A DNA stretch of 64,000 nucleotides from Nitrospina sp052156635. Its GTDB lineage: Bacteria > Nitrospinota > Nitrospinia > Nitrospinales > Nitrospinaceae. How positions within the stretch are numbered: position 1 is the first letter of the stretch; the number at the start of each line of letters is the position of its first letter. A program made the translations under genes and the position numbers. Location of the stretch: positions 744,001 to 808,000 of the forward strand of contig NZ_JBQKUO010000001.1 of NCBI RefSeq assembly GCF_052156635.1, given 5' to 3'. A model generated the notes under the pieces. That model ran no database searches. It saw nothing but the letters and a program-made list of their open reading frames with translations, and had not been told where the DNA came from. Below are positions 7,878 through 16,499 of the stretch, one piece after another.

Positions 7878-8516
7878 TTATTCACCCTCTTTCTCGGAGC
7901 CTTCAATGTATGCAAACGTTTTCGCCTGAATGTCCGTCTTCAGTAAAAGGACCGACTTGCGTTGGGCCTCACCCATATCGCCCTTCACAGGAACCTGGGT
8001 GGTCTCCCGAACCATTTTGAGCTTGGAAATATTCACCATGCGCAACAGGCTCTGCAACGTGTCAAAGAAACCGGCCGTATGGTAGTAATCCCCGGTGATG
8101 GTCATGGTGATGGGGATTTCCTTGTAAAATTTCTTTTCGGACGCTTCATCCAGCCGGAACGTCACAATGTTCACGTCCAGGAACCGGCCCACATCCGAAA
8201 TTTTGTTCAACAGCGTGGGCAGTTGCTCAACCAGCGGAAGCTGGCGTTTCTTTTCCACCAGCGTACCCGAAAGCGTGGCGACCTGTTTGGTGATCAATTC
8301 CTTCTGCGACACTTCCTGCTGGTACAGTTTCAGCTTGTCCTCGGTTTTACTCATCTTGGTTTCCAGTTCGCGATACTCATCCTGGTAGGCACTGTAAATT
8401 AAGAGGTAATAGGCAATAAAAATGCCGAAGCACAGCGCCGCTCCCACCATGATGGCCTGGGGTTTCTGGAACCGATCCAGTTTGTCGTATGGAATCTTGT
8501 CTAAAATTTTATCCAT
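7878..8516 (-). CDS. pilO: Type IV pilus inner-membrane alignment protein PilO
   Basis: Bitopic inner-membrane protein that pairs with PilN and links the cytoplasmic PilM ring to PilP/PilQ. It has a short cytoplasmic N-terminus, one membrane helix (IMVGAALCFGIFIAYYLLIY, about residues 22-41), a coiled-coil segment (LETKMSKTEDKLKLYQQEV) and a periplasmic ferredoxin-like domain with IPITMTITGDYYHTAGFFD, typical of PilO. The length of 212 aa is normal. It starts three bases after pilN, and its ribosome site (AAGGGATG) lies inside the end of pilN. Confidence 0.93.
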   Translation of the reverse strand: MDKILDKIPYDKLDRFQKPQAIMVGAALCFGIFIAYYLLIYSAYQDEYRELETKMSKTEDKLKLYQQEVSQKELITKQVATLSGTLVEKKRQLPLVEQLPTLLNKISDVGRFLDVNIVTFRLDEASEKKFYKEIPITMTITGDYYHTAGFFDTLQSLLRMVNISKLKMVRETTQVPVKGDMGEAQRKSVLLLKTDIQAKTFAYIEGSEKEGE

Positions 8517-8519
8517 GGA

Positions 8520-9194
8520 TCATCCCTTTTGCGGAGCCTCGAGTTTGAGTACGTGACTGTAAATGATGAATTCCTTGACCGGATAATTCTTTTTCCACTT
8601 CTGCTCGGTCCTGGCCAGCATCACATGGTCGAAGTAGGGAAGTTCCCTCAGTCTCTCCACGAAATGAACGATGGCCTGATGGTCGTCCCCCTGGCCCGTG
8701 ATCTGGATAAACTGGTGCGGTTCGTGTTCGCGCCCTTCCTTCTCCGCATTGGCCTTCTCTTCATTGATGGCGGCCTTGTTGACACCGAGAAAAAGATCCG
8801 GGATATTCGCCAGGTCGTCCAGCGTCCGCTGCTCCACCACCGTCAGCCAAACCCCGTCCGGGAGGCTCTGCCCCAGGTCTTCCAGCAACTCGGTCGTGCG
8901 GCTTCGCTTCGTACGAAGCCCGTCGATTCCCTTGATGATGTCCCCGTAACGTTCCTTTTTCTTTTTGAGCTTCTGGACTTTCCTGTAATCCGGGGTCAAC
9001 GCGTTCACCTGGGACTGCACTTCCTCGATATCGCCTTCCAGCTGCGCAACGGTGACCAGCTGCCATGCCCACACCAGAAAGCAGGCCACGCCTGCGAGCA
9101 AGCCGGCGCTCACAATGCCGGCAAACAGCTTTTGAATGATGATTTCCCGGACAATGCGCTGGTAGTCGTATAGATTGACGCGAATGAGATTCAT
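8520..9194 (-). CDS. pilN: Type IV pilus assembly protein PilN
   Basis: Inner-membrane partner of PilO whose cytoplasmic N-terminus binds PilM. It begins MNLIRVNLYDYQRIVRE, the short INLL-like segment used for PilM docking. One membrane helix follows (IVSAGLLAGVACFLVWAWQL), then a coiled coil with KKKKERYGDIIKGID, and a periplasmic domain ending in the conserved alpha/beta fold. AGGTGA lies eight bases before the ATG. The length of 224 aa is slightly longer than average because of a lysine/glutamate-rich insert (NEEKANAEKEGREHE). It lies directly after pilM with a three-base gap. Confidence 0.92.
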   Translation of the reverse strand: MNLIRVNLYDYQRIVREIIIQKLFAGIVSAGLLAGVACFLVWAWQLVTVAQLEGDIEEVQSQVNALTPDYRKVQKLKKKKERYGDIIKGIDGLRTKRSRTTELLEDLGQSLPDGVWLTVVEQRTLDDLANIPDLFLGVNKAAINEEKANAEKEGREHEPHQFIQITGQGDDHQAIVHFVERLRELPYFDHVMLARTEQKWKKNYPVKEFIIYSHVLKLEAPQKG

Positions 9195-9197
9195 GAA

Positions 9198-10316
9198 TTA
9201 TTTCACCTTTTGTTCTTTTTTCTTGGACTCCATCTGTTCCAGGTAATCGAACCGTCTCGAAGCAAGCCCGATGGCGACGGCGGACATGGGTGCCATGTGC
9301 GCCAGGGCTTTCTTGTCAAAAGTCGACGGAATCTTGATGGACTCAAACGGATCGAACAATTCCACAGGCACCGCCATGCGATCGGCGATAAATCCATCCA
9401 CCCCCGGAATCAACGCACCCCCTCCCATGACAAACACCTTCTCCACCTGGCTGTTGGAGGTGGAGCTGAAAAACTCGAAAGCCTTATGGAGTTCCTCGAT
9501 GATCGGATCGATAGAATCGAGGATGACATTGATCACATCGTCCTTTTCCATCTCTTCCGGCAGTACGCCGTACTTGAGGGCCTCGGCATCTTTGGGTTCC
9601 AGCTGGAAACGGCTCACCAGGTTTTTCGTGCACAAGCCGCCACCCACCGGTATGTCGCGGGTGAAGGTGCTGACGCCGTCCATCAGAATATTGAGGTGAG
9701 TGAACGTATGTCCCAGATCCAGCAATGCCACCGAACCCATGTCCTTCACATTTCTGGAATTGCCAAGAGCGTTGACGATGGCGAACACGTCGAGGTCGAC
9801 AATGACCGGTTTCAGGCCGGCGGCCGCGAGCACCGCCAGACGGCTGTCGATGATTTCGTTCTGCACAGCAACCAGCAGGATATCCAGCTTCTCTTCCTCC
9901 TCATCTTCAAATTCATGCTCGTCGAATGCCATGCTTGGTTCCAGAATCTGGTAGTCGATGCGCACGTCGTCGATGTCGAAGGGAATGTACTGTTCCGCCT
10001 CCTCCTGGATGGCTTCAGCCAGGTCTTCCTCCGGCAGAGCGGGCACCTTGATCTTTTTGATCATCACCGCCTCACCGGAAACGGAAACAACCGCAAACCG
10101 GTTGTTAATCTTTTCCGCGGCCAGAAGACGGGTGAGGGCGTCGGAGACCTGCTCTTCATCGCGCACCACTCCCTCAGTCACCGATTCCGGTTCCAGGGGC
10201 ATGAGTCCGAAGTTTTTCAACTCAAACTTTCCCGGATCCCCATCGAGCTGGGCGACCTTGATGGAATGCGACCCGATATCAATAGCCAACAACGGAGTTT
10301 TGGCCGAAAGAAACAT
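9198..10316 (-). CDS. pilM: Type IV pilus assembly ATPase-like protein PilM
   Basis: Cytoplasmic actin/FtsA-fold protein that forms the inner ring of the pilus machine and binds PilN. LAIDIGSHSIKVAQL near the N-terminus is the phosphate-1 motif, LLDLGHTFTHLNIL the phosphate-2 motif, and VFVMGGGALIPGVDGF the adenosine motif. An acidic insert (EFEDEEEEKLD) lies at about residues 135-145. The length of 372 aa is usual. It is the first structural gene of the pil operon, 158 bases after the small HTH gene. Confidence 0.95.
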   Translation of the reverse strand: MFLSAKTPLLAIDIGSHSIKVAQLDGDPGKFELKNFGLMPLEPESVTEGVVRDEEQVSDALTRLLAAEKINNRFAVVSVSGEAVMIKKIKVPALPEEDLAEAIQEEAEQYIPFDIDDVRIDYQILEPSMAFDEHEFEDEEEEKLDILLVAVQNEIIDSRLAVLAAAGLKPVIVDLDVFAIVNALGNSRNVKDMGSVALLDLGHTFTHLNILMDGVSTFTRDIPVGGGLCTKNLVSRFQLEPKDAEALKYGVLPEEMEKDDVINVILDSIDPIIEELHKAFEFFSSTSNSQVEKVFVMGGGALIPGVDGFIADRMAVPVELFDPFESIKIPSTFDKKALAHMAPMSAVAIGLASRRFDYLEQMESKKKEQKVK

Positions 10317-10474
10317 GTAACGTCCTCTGCGTATGAGTTAGGTTGCGCTCTTTACGGGAACCGTCCGGCGAGCCGGAAACCCGGTCCCCTCCTCCTGCTT
10401 TATTTCGAAACGGCACCTGCGACCTTGCTGGCAGTGCCCTGTTGATTGATGAAACCGTTGAACTCCGTTCGGAA

Positions 10475-10774
10475 TCATGCCTGCCTTTTCCCCTTTCCGG
10501 CCTGGCGACGCACCTTGACCTTGGATTTGGATTTGGTCTTGACCTGGCTGGATGCCCGGTCGTCTGCAGACGTTTCCTCCCCAAAGACTTTCGAGCGCTC
10601 CCCCAGTTTGTACCCGAGTGCAAGTATGATTTTGCGTTTGGTGTCCAAGCGGCAATCGTTCCCTTTTTCAATCCGGTCGATGGTTTGCACGGTGACACTG
10701 GCTTTCCGTGCGAGCTCGGCCTTGCTCATCATCTTCGACTCGCGGATTTTGCGGACATTATTCACACTGGCCAC
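10475..10774 (-). CDS. Small XRE-family HTH regulator with basic tail, upstream of pilM
   Basis: A 99-aa protein. An N-terminal helix-turn-helix of the Cro/CI (XRE) type covers about residues 5-60 (KAELARKASVTVQTIDRIEK contains both DNA-binding helices). The C-terminal tail is very basic (KTKSKSKVKVRRQAGKGKR). It starts at GTG, seven bases after AAAGGAGGGG. It is the first gene after the strong promoter at 10861-10890 and lies in line with pilMNOPQ, so it may be co-transcribed with, and control, the pilus operon; that link is inferred from position. The tail could add nonspecific DNA affinity. Confidence 0.8.
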   Translation of the reverse strand: MASVNNVRKIRESKMMSKAELARKASVTVQTIDRIEKGNDCRLDTKRKIILALGYKLGERSKVFGEETSADDRASSQVKTKSKSKVKVRRQAGKGKRQA

Positions 10775-10860
10775 AATATTCCCCTCCTTTGGCTAAAAAA
10801 ATGGGACGAATTGCGCATGACTTAAATGTAGTTGCTATTCAATTTTTACGGATGCTAATC

Positions 10861-10890
10861 AATATACTTGAATGTTTATTATTATGTCAA
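10861..10890 (-). promoter_or_regulatory. Near-consensus sigma-70 promoter for xre-pil operon
   Basis: The minus strand carries TTGACA (10885-10890), an 18-base AT-rich spacer and TATATT (10861-10866). Transcription would start near 10853, giving a leader of about 80 bases before the GTG of the HTH gene. This is one of the best promoter matches in the window. Confidence 0.65.
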
Positions 10891-11178
10891 TAATTTTTTT
10901 GAATTAATTGCTATTAATATTAATTTATATAAATTTAAACAAATTTATATCTGCCCTCCCCGCCGCCGGACAGGCCGCAGATCCGCTCTGTGCGCGGGAT
11001 TCCCAGCCGCCCGCGCTTCCCCGGCACGGCAAAAAGGGTTTCGGTGATTTTTCCTCAACCACCCCCCTTTTTTGCCCTGGGCGGGCGGGGGAAATTCCCG
11101 AGCCTCGAGGGACGCACTCCCCCCCTCGCTCCAAATGCCGGTTGGAATGAACCGGCAATTCCGCTACAATCTTCCGCC
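10891..11178. other. Intergenic region between the xre-pil promoter and miaB
   Basis: The left part (to about 10950) is strongly AT-rich, with the palindrome ATTAATATTAAT and several TATA-like runs that could also serve a plus-strand promoter for miaB. The right part is GC-rich. An open frame runs through it into miaB but lacks family sequence, so it is treated as leader, not coding. No RNA gene is recognised. Confidence 0.4.
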
Positions 11179-12537
11179 ATGAAACACGTTTACCTCGAAA
11201 CCTTCGGCTGCCAGATGAACGTGGCGGATACCGACCGCATGGAGCTTCTGCTGTTCCACTCGGGCTACACCCGCACGCAACACGCGGAGGACGCGGACCT
11301 CATCCTCGTCAACACCTGCTCGATCCGGGAGAAAGCGGAACAGAAGGTGTATTCGCTGTTCGGTTCGTTCCGCCCGCTCAAGAAACAGAATCCGGACCTG
11401 CTGTTCGGCCTTGCGGGTTGCCTGGCGCAACAGGAACAGGAATCCCTGTTGAAACGCATGCCGTTTCTGGATTTCATCATCGGACCCGACGCGGTGGAGG
11501 ACATTCCGCTGGCGGTCGATCGCGTCCGCCGCGAGGGCAAACCGCTTTCCTGGACGGAGTTCGACCGCGAGAAACACTACTCCATCCCCGTAGTGGCGCC
11601 GGTGAAACCTCCCGGACCCAGCGCCTTCATCAACATCATCAAGGGGTGCGACAAGTTCTGCTCGTTCTGCGTGGTGCCGTTCACCCGCGGGCGGGAGAAA
11701 TCGCGGGAAGCGTCGGAGATCTATGAGGAGGTCCGGCAGTTGGTGGACCAGGGTGCGAAGGAAATCATTCTTCTCGGCCAGAACGTCAACGCCTACGGCA
11801 AACGGGGTCTCGAAAAACCGGTGGCTTTCCACGAACTGCTTTACGGCGTGGCGGACATTCCGGGCGTCGAGCGTTTGCGCTTCACCACCAGTCATCCGCG
11901 CGACTTCACACCGGAAACCATCCGGGCGTTCCGCGATCTCGACAAGCTGGTCAACCACCTGCACCTGCCGGTGCAGTCCGGAAACGACCGTATCCTGGAC
12001 CGCATGCGGCGCAGTCACACCGTGGCGGAGTACATGGAACAGATCGACGCGTTGAAAGACGCGGTGCCGGGCATCGCGCTGTCCACCGACATCATCGTCG
12101 GTTTTCCCGGAGAGACGGAAAGCGAGTTCGAGGACACGCTTCGGCTGATGGAGAAGGTGGGCTACAGCAACAGCTACATGTTCGCCTACAGTCCGCGACC
12201 CAACACCCCCGCCGCGCTGTATGAAGACTCCGTGCCGGAGGAAGAAAAGAAACGCCGCCTGCACGCCACCATCGACCTGCAATCACGGCTGACCGATCGA
12301 TTGAGCCAGAAGTTTCTCGATGAGGAAGTCGAGGTATTGGTTGAAAGCCGCACGTCACGCCAGAACATGACCTTCAAAGGCCGCAACCCGGAATACTGGA
12401 TGGTGATTTTCTCAGGTGGGGAAGGCGCATTGCAGACGGGCGACCTCGCCTGCGTGCGCGTGCACAGCGCGCAGGGTCATGTCCTCAAAGGCGAGTTCGT
12501 TGCCAAAACCGCGCCCGCAACAGCAGTCGGGTTGTAA
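11179..12537 (+). CDS. miaB: tRNA-2-methylthio-N6-isopentenyladenosine(37) synthase MiaB
   Basis: Radical-SAM methylthiotransferase adding a methylthio group to i6A37 of tRNAs that read UNN codons. The ATG at 11179 gives the family start MKHVYLETFGCQMN. Auxiliary-cluster cysteines are C11, C47 and C81; the radical-SAM cluster is C157, C161 and C164 in GCDKFCSFCVVPF. A TRAM domain lies at the C-terminus (EVEVLVESRT onward). The length of 452 aa is normal. The frame is open another 63 codons upstream, but that part is low-complexity and outside the family. No strong Shine-Dalgarno sequence is seen. Confidence 0.96.
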   Translation: MKHVYLETFGCQMNVADTDRMELLLFHSGYTRTQHAEDADLILVNTCSIREKAEQKVYSLFGSFRPLKKQNPDLLFGLAGCLAQQEQESLLKRMPFLDFIIGPDAVEDIPLAVDRVRREGKPLSWTEFDREKHYSIPVVAPVKPPGPSAFINIIKGCDKFCSFCVVPFTRGREKSREASEIYEEVRQLVDQGAKEIILLGQNVNAYGKRGLEKPVAFHELLYGVADIPGVERLRFTTSHPRDFTPETIRAFRDLDKLVNHLHLPVQSGNDRILDRMRRSHTVAEYMEQIDALKDAVPGIALSTDIIVGFPGETESEFEDTLRLMEKVGYSNSYMFAYSPRPNTPAALYEDSVPEEEKKRRLHATIDLQSRLTDRLSQKFLDEEVEVLVESRTSRQNMTFKGRNPEYWMVIFSGGEGALQTGDLACVRVHSAQGHVLKGEFVAKTAPATAVGL

Positions 12538-12660
12538 ATCCTTCCTTTTCGTACTCCCACCAAATCATCTTTTAAAGACTCTTTAAAAAGTTTCCTGGTC
12601 GTGTGCGGCTCTTCGGGAAAAGGGGAGGAGCTTGGTATGGGGCCCACGGATTCCCCGGAG

Positions 12661-12760
12661 AGCCCTCAAAGCAACAGTGTGTTTGCCCCGGGCCACGCCC
12701 GCGCCCACAGGCTATCGTCCGCCCAATAAGCATCAGCGTGTTTGCCCCGGGCCACGCCCG
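12661..12760 (-). repeat. Dispersed intergenic repeat, copy B (tandem)
   Basis: On the minus strand, CGGGCGTGGCCCG follows within two bases of the stop of the next gene and is followed by GGGCAAACACGCTGATGC. After about 55 bases the same two blocks recur as CGGGCGTGGCCCG and GGGCAAACACACTGTTGC, giving a tandem partial copy of the family. Confidence 0.6.
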
Positions 12761-12761
12761 G

Positions 12762-14210
12762 TTAATAAATTCCCAGGTTGTTGTAGATGTCTTCCTCGAG
12801 GAGGTCGGCGTCGGGGCCGATCATGTGGAGGGTCAGGCGCATATCGCGAATGGACTTCACATCCGGCGGGTTCAACCGGTCGGAAAGTTTTTCCAGAGTC
12901 TCGGTGCAGAATTCGTCCAGGTCCGCCAGCACTTCCAGCATTTCCGCGGGGAGGTCTTCCAGGTTCACCATCTGGGATTCCAGGTAACGCAAAATCTGGA
13001 TGAGACGCAGCTTGATGCCCACCGTCTCGTTGCGGATATCGGACACCGGTTTCGGTTCCGGGCATTGCAGGTCCTCGCAGATCCCCTGCAACATTTTGCG
13101 CAGGTAGCGGTAGAAGGCCTTGTGCTGCCGGTCGTCATAGAAGCGATCGCGCTTGGCGCCAAAGAGCAGATCGAACACGGCTTCAATATCGAAGTCGTCC
13201 GTCGCCATCATCGAAACCAGGATGGCCTTGAACTCGAGATCGTTGAACGCGAGGCCCATGTCTTCGAAAATTTCAGCAAGCGATCCCGTCCGCCCGCTTG
13301 GGGTTTGCTCCACCGCTTCCCACACGTACGGATCCGGTCCCGCAGGATGGGCCGGTGCCATGTGAATGCCCCGCACCTCATCACGCACCACGTGCATGCG
13401 GTTGAGGTTTTCCACCATCTCCGGCAGGGAGAACGCAGGGATCTCCACCCGTCTTTCGGCCAGAGTGAACAGCGCATAAAGAAGCTGTTTGTCCAGCCGG
13501 TCGGGGCTCTGCCGTTTCCGTGTGAACAAATCCGACAACACCCGTTCGAGAGCAATGTACAACGAGCGCAGGCGAATGCGGTCTTCCCTCCCTTTTTCCG
13601 CCGGGTACGGATGCAGGGAAAACACCCCACCGCGGTAATCCTCCAATCGCGCCTGCAGGGCATCGCCCGGTTTCAGGCTGTAGGCAGAGTAAAGCGGCCT
13701 CACGTCCCAAGCCGTGAGGGTGAGCATGCTTTTACCGGGAACGAACTGGTTGACTTTGATCTGGTCCGGAAAATGCCGCTCGTCGCAATACTGAAAAAAC
13801 GGGATCACGTCTTCAATGAAAAAAGTTTTGCGTTTTTTGGGAACGTCGCGGCCTTCGGCATCGACAAACACCAGTTCCCCTTCATCCAGCTCGCACGAAA
13901 CAAAGGGAGCCAGCCGGTGACCCGGGACGAGGAGCCCTTTCTCCTGTTCTACTGAACCGGGATTGATCACAAGCGGAATCCGTCCCAGCCGATTGAGAAT
14001 GAGGCGGAACGGAAGGAAGTCGTTGTCGCCGACCTCGATCAGATAATCGTGGTTGTTGAGCTTGGCCTTGAGGTGGTCCAGTGTGTCCGGTGCAATGCGC
14101 CGCCGCCAGCGTTCCTGAATGCGGGAAACATAATCTTCCAATGTGAAGGGGGTCTGCGATTCGCGGATCAGATTTTCAGCAAGGGTTTGAAGCGTTAGTC
14201 TCTGAGACAT
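12762..14210 (-). CDS. Conserved-looking protein of unknown function (482 aa)
   Basis: Not recognised. The ATG at 14210 gives MSQRLTLQTLAENLIRES; a longer frame begins only with TTG and has no ribosome site. The protein is soluble, mixed alpha/beta in the first ~250 residues (including FLPFRLILNRLGRIPLVINP and a short GKSMLTLTAWDVRPLYS strand segment) and strongly helical in the last ~200 (RYLRKMLQGICEDLQ, IQILRYLESQMVNLEDLPA). There is no signal peptide, membrane helix or obvious catalytic motif. The start of the protein (TPFTLEDYVSRIQERWRR) could form a winged-helix-like or docking region, but this is a guess. It is transcribed away from the small gene at 14528 and convergent with miaB. Confidence 0.7.
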   Translation of the reverse strand: MSQRLTLQTLAENLIRESQTPFTLEDYVSRIQERWRRRIAPDTLDHLKAKLNNHDYLIEVGDNDFLPFRLILNRLGRIPLVINPGSVEQEKGLLVPGHRLAPFVSCELDEGELVFVDAEGRDVPKKRKTFFIEDVIPFFQYCDERHFPDQIKVNQFVPGKSMLTLTAWDVRPLYSAYSLKPGDALQARLEDYRGGVFSLHPYPAEKGREDRIRLRSLYIALERVLSDLFTRKRQSPDRLDKQLLYALFTLAERRVEIPAFSLPEMVENLNRMHVVRDEVRGIHMAPAHPAGPDPYVWEAVEQTPSGRTGSLAEIFEDMGLAFNDLEFKAILVSMMATDDFDIEAVFDLLFGAKRDRFYDDRQHKAFYRYLRKMLQGICEDLQCPEPKPVSDIRNETVGIKLRLIQILRYLESQMVNLEDLPAEMLEVLADLDEFCTETLEKLSDRLNPPDVKSIRDMRLTLHMIGPDADLLEEDIYNNLGIY

Positions 14211-14527
14211 GTAGTTTAAAGAATCCGGTTCGGTTAGGGTTCCATGAAAAACGAATTGAAACCGGATCGGCAGGAATGCTTCCCGTTGAGTCAAGGCAGG
14301 CTATGATGGGCCGCTTGTGGGAATCTGCGACCCGATGTGCTGGACAAATGCTAGCACAATTTTTTTTCGGTGTGTACCCCTGTTTACTCAGGAAAGCAAA
14401 CGAATGAAAAGGGAAGAATACTGGAAGTTCATCCTGCATCCGTCACCCGGTCGTTCTCCATTCAAGCGAAACGAACCGGGTGAGGCAATGAGCATTTGCT
14501 TCGATCGTTTTTTCCGTGGTTGACGGA
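14211..14527. other. Intergenic, nothing recognised
   Basis: About 317 bases between two minus-strand genes. Short open frames exist on both strands, but none has a ribosome site and family-like composition together. No repeat copy, tRNA or terminator is evident. Confidence 0.4.
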
Positions 14528-14791
14528 TCAACGATAGGGCATCTGGTTGCCGGACAGTTGAGACTCGATGTCACGCTCAATCTGGTTTTCCTGGGTGACA
14601 AACTGTTCCAGCTCTTTTTCGCTGTTGAACTCGAACGTACGCGGTTCCTTCTGTCCACAGATTTCCTCGTCCTGCTCCACGATGACCCTGGTCCCTTCGA
14701 TGGACTGGATCGCGAACTTTTTTCGGGTGCGCAGACGCGCGAAAATTTTTCGGTAATTGATTTCTATGTCGTGAGCGTGCTGTTCAGACAT
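14528..14791 (-). CDS. Small hypothetical protein (87 aa)
   Basis: Not recognised. The protein is charged, begins MSEQHAHDIEINYRKIFARL, and its centre looks like a beta-rich fold (FAIQSIEGTRVIVEQDEEI) followed by an acidic helix (NSEKELEQFVTQENQIERDI). The start is well supported by AAGGAG seven bases before the ATG, in an AT-rich context suitable for a promoter (TTATTATAAATA). It contains one cysteine and no membrane segment. Confidence 0.6.
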   Translation of the reverse strand: MSEQHAHDIEINYRKIFARLRTRKKFAIQSIEGTRVIVEQDEEICGQKEPRTFEFNSEKELEQFVTQENQIERDIESQLSGNQMPYR

Positions 14792-15040
14792 GACGCACTC
14801 CTTATTTATAATAAACGGTTGAAACCTGATCTCGTATCTTTGAGTTGGGTCCCATTATAGAATTCCCCGGAACGGAGTTCAACCGGGTTGCACCTGCCGG
14901 GCGTGGTCCGGACCAAACCAACCCTCGTCCGGCGGATACATTCTACCCCCTGCAAAGGGGAAACCGGTCAGGATCGTCGGCCTGTACCATAAACCATCGC
15001 GGGGATCACCGGGGATCAGCCCTCTTGCTGCAGGCCACAC

Positions 15041-16294
15041 CTACTCGAATTTGCGCAGGACGAGGGCGGAGTTTTTCGAGCCGAAGGAGATGCAGTTGCT
15101 GATGGCGGTGCGTATGGAGGTTTCACGGCTTTCGTTTGCGATGTAGTCCATGTCACATTCCGGGTCGGGGTTTTCCAGGTTGATGGTCGGCGTCAGCACT
15201 CCCTGCTTGAGCGAAAGCGCCGTCACCGTGACCCCGAGCGCCCCCGAGGCCCCCTGCGGATGCCCGACCATCGATTTGGTGGAACTCACCGGAATCTGCA
15301 TCGCATACCCGTTCAGGGCCTGCTTCACCGCATGGGTTTCAATTTTGTCATTGATGACGGTCGAGGTTCCGTGGAAATTGATGTAATCCACGTCCATGTC
15401 GCTCAGCCGTGCGTCCTTGAGCGCCAGTTTGAGTGCGCGTGTGGACTGTTTGCCATCCGGCATGATGGCCACGCGGTGGTAGGCGTCGCAGGTGGTGCCG
15501 TAACCGATTATTTCCGCGTACACCTTGGCCCTGCGTTTCAGCGCGTGCTCCAGGTCCTCCAGCACCAGCATCCAGCTGCCTTCCGCCAGCACGAAACCCT
15601 CGCGGTCCCGGTTGAAGGGGCGCGACCCTCTCGTCGGATCCCCGTTGAAGTGAACGGGGTTGGCGCGCATGCGCTGGAAACCGGTCATCATCGCCGGCGT
15701 CACACAGGCCTCCACGCCTCCGGTCAGAAACCAGTCTTCCTGCCCGAAACGGATGGCGTTGAAAGCGTAGCCCATGGCATCGGTCGAACTGGTGCACCCG
15801 TTGGAGATGACGTGGCTCCGCCCCTGCAAACCGAAACGCATCGACACCTCGCTCGACAACATGCCGACCAGCGAGTTTGAAATGGCGTAGGGGCTGATCT
15901 TGTGGCGGTCGTCGGAATAATAAAACGCGAACTGCTTCTCCGAGAAATCGAAACCGGAGCCACCCGTGCCCACCAGCACGCCCAGGCTTTCGAAATCCTC
16001 TTCCTCAAAATCCTTGAAGTTGATCCCCGCGTCCTCGAACGCCTCCGTGGCCGCCGCCACGCAAAGAGGCACCGACCTCGGCAGTTTTTTGAGTTCGGCT
16101 TCGCCGTAATACCGCCGCGGATCAAAGTCCGTCACCTCCCCGGCGATCATGCAATCCAATCCCTCGGGATCGAAACTCCGGATGCGGTCGATACCGCTGA
16201 CCCCATTGCAGGTATTCTGCCAGAATGTGTCTTTACCGATGCCGTTGGGGCTGACGACACCCAGGCCGGTGATCACCACGCGTCTTGGAAACAT
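15041..16294 (-). CDS. Beta-ketoacyl synthase (KAS I/II, FabF-like) with atypical active-site context
   Basis: A thiolase-fold condensing enzyme of FabF size (417 aa). The catalytic triad is present: nucleophile C167 in SNGCTSSTDA, H308 in NFHGTSTVIND, and H345 in KSMVGHPQGAS with K340. The usual motif around the cysteine in FabF is TACASG; here it is NGCTSS, which marks a divergent branch used in specialised fatty-acid, polyketide or polyene-type systems rather than the core fab cluster. No acyl carrier protein, ketoreductase or other fab gene is nearby. GAGG lies very close to the ATG. The substrate is unknown. Confidence 0.85.
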   Translation of the reverse strand: MFPRRVVITGLGVVSPNGIGKDTFWQNTCNGVSGIDRIRSFDPEGLDCMIAGEVTDFDPRRYYGEAELKKLPRSVPLCVAAATEAFEDAGINFKDFEEEDFESLGVLVGTGGSGFDFSEKQFAFYYSDDRHKISPYAISNSLVGMLSSEVSMRFGLQGRSHVISNGCTSSTDAMGYAFNAIRFGQEDWFLTGGVEACVTPAMMTGFQRMRANPVHFNGDPTRGSRPFNRDREGFVLAEGSWMLVLEDLEHALKRRAKVYAEIIGYGTTCDAYHRVAIMPDGKQSTRALKLALKDARLSDMDVDYINFHGTSTVINDKIETHAVKQALNGYAMQIPVSSTKSMVGHPQGASGALGVTVTALSLKQGVLTPTINLENPDPECDMDYIANESRETSIRTAISNCISFGSKNSALVLRKFE

Positions 16295-16499
16295 AACCTC
16301 ATTTATGGCAAACAGAAATAAGATGAAGGTGGGATTCTACCACACCCAAAGCTTCTATTATATACGGCTGAGCCTTGAACCGGGAGCAGACCTTACGCCA
16401 GGCACACTCGGAAATATTCTCACTTCCCGGATTTAGTGCTATGCTTTGCCGGAACGCAAGCCGTCCGTTTGCGGGATCCCCCTTAGGAGCGCGCCGCCG

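Noticed and set aside
10990..11178. Longer start for miaB by 63 codons
   Set aside because: The extra residues are Pro/Gly-rich, outside the family, and the normal MiaB start follows them.
12571..12587. AT-rich palindrome TTTAAAGA-C-TCTTTAAA after miaB
   Set aside because: No T tract or GC stem, so not a terminator; too common in AT-rich DNA to call an operator.
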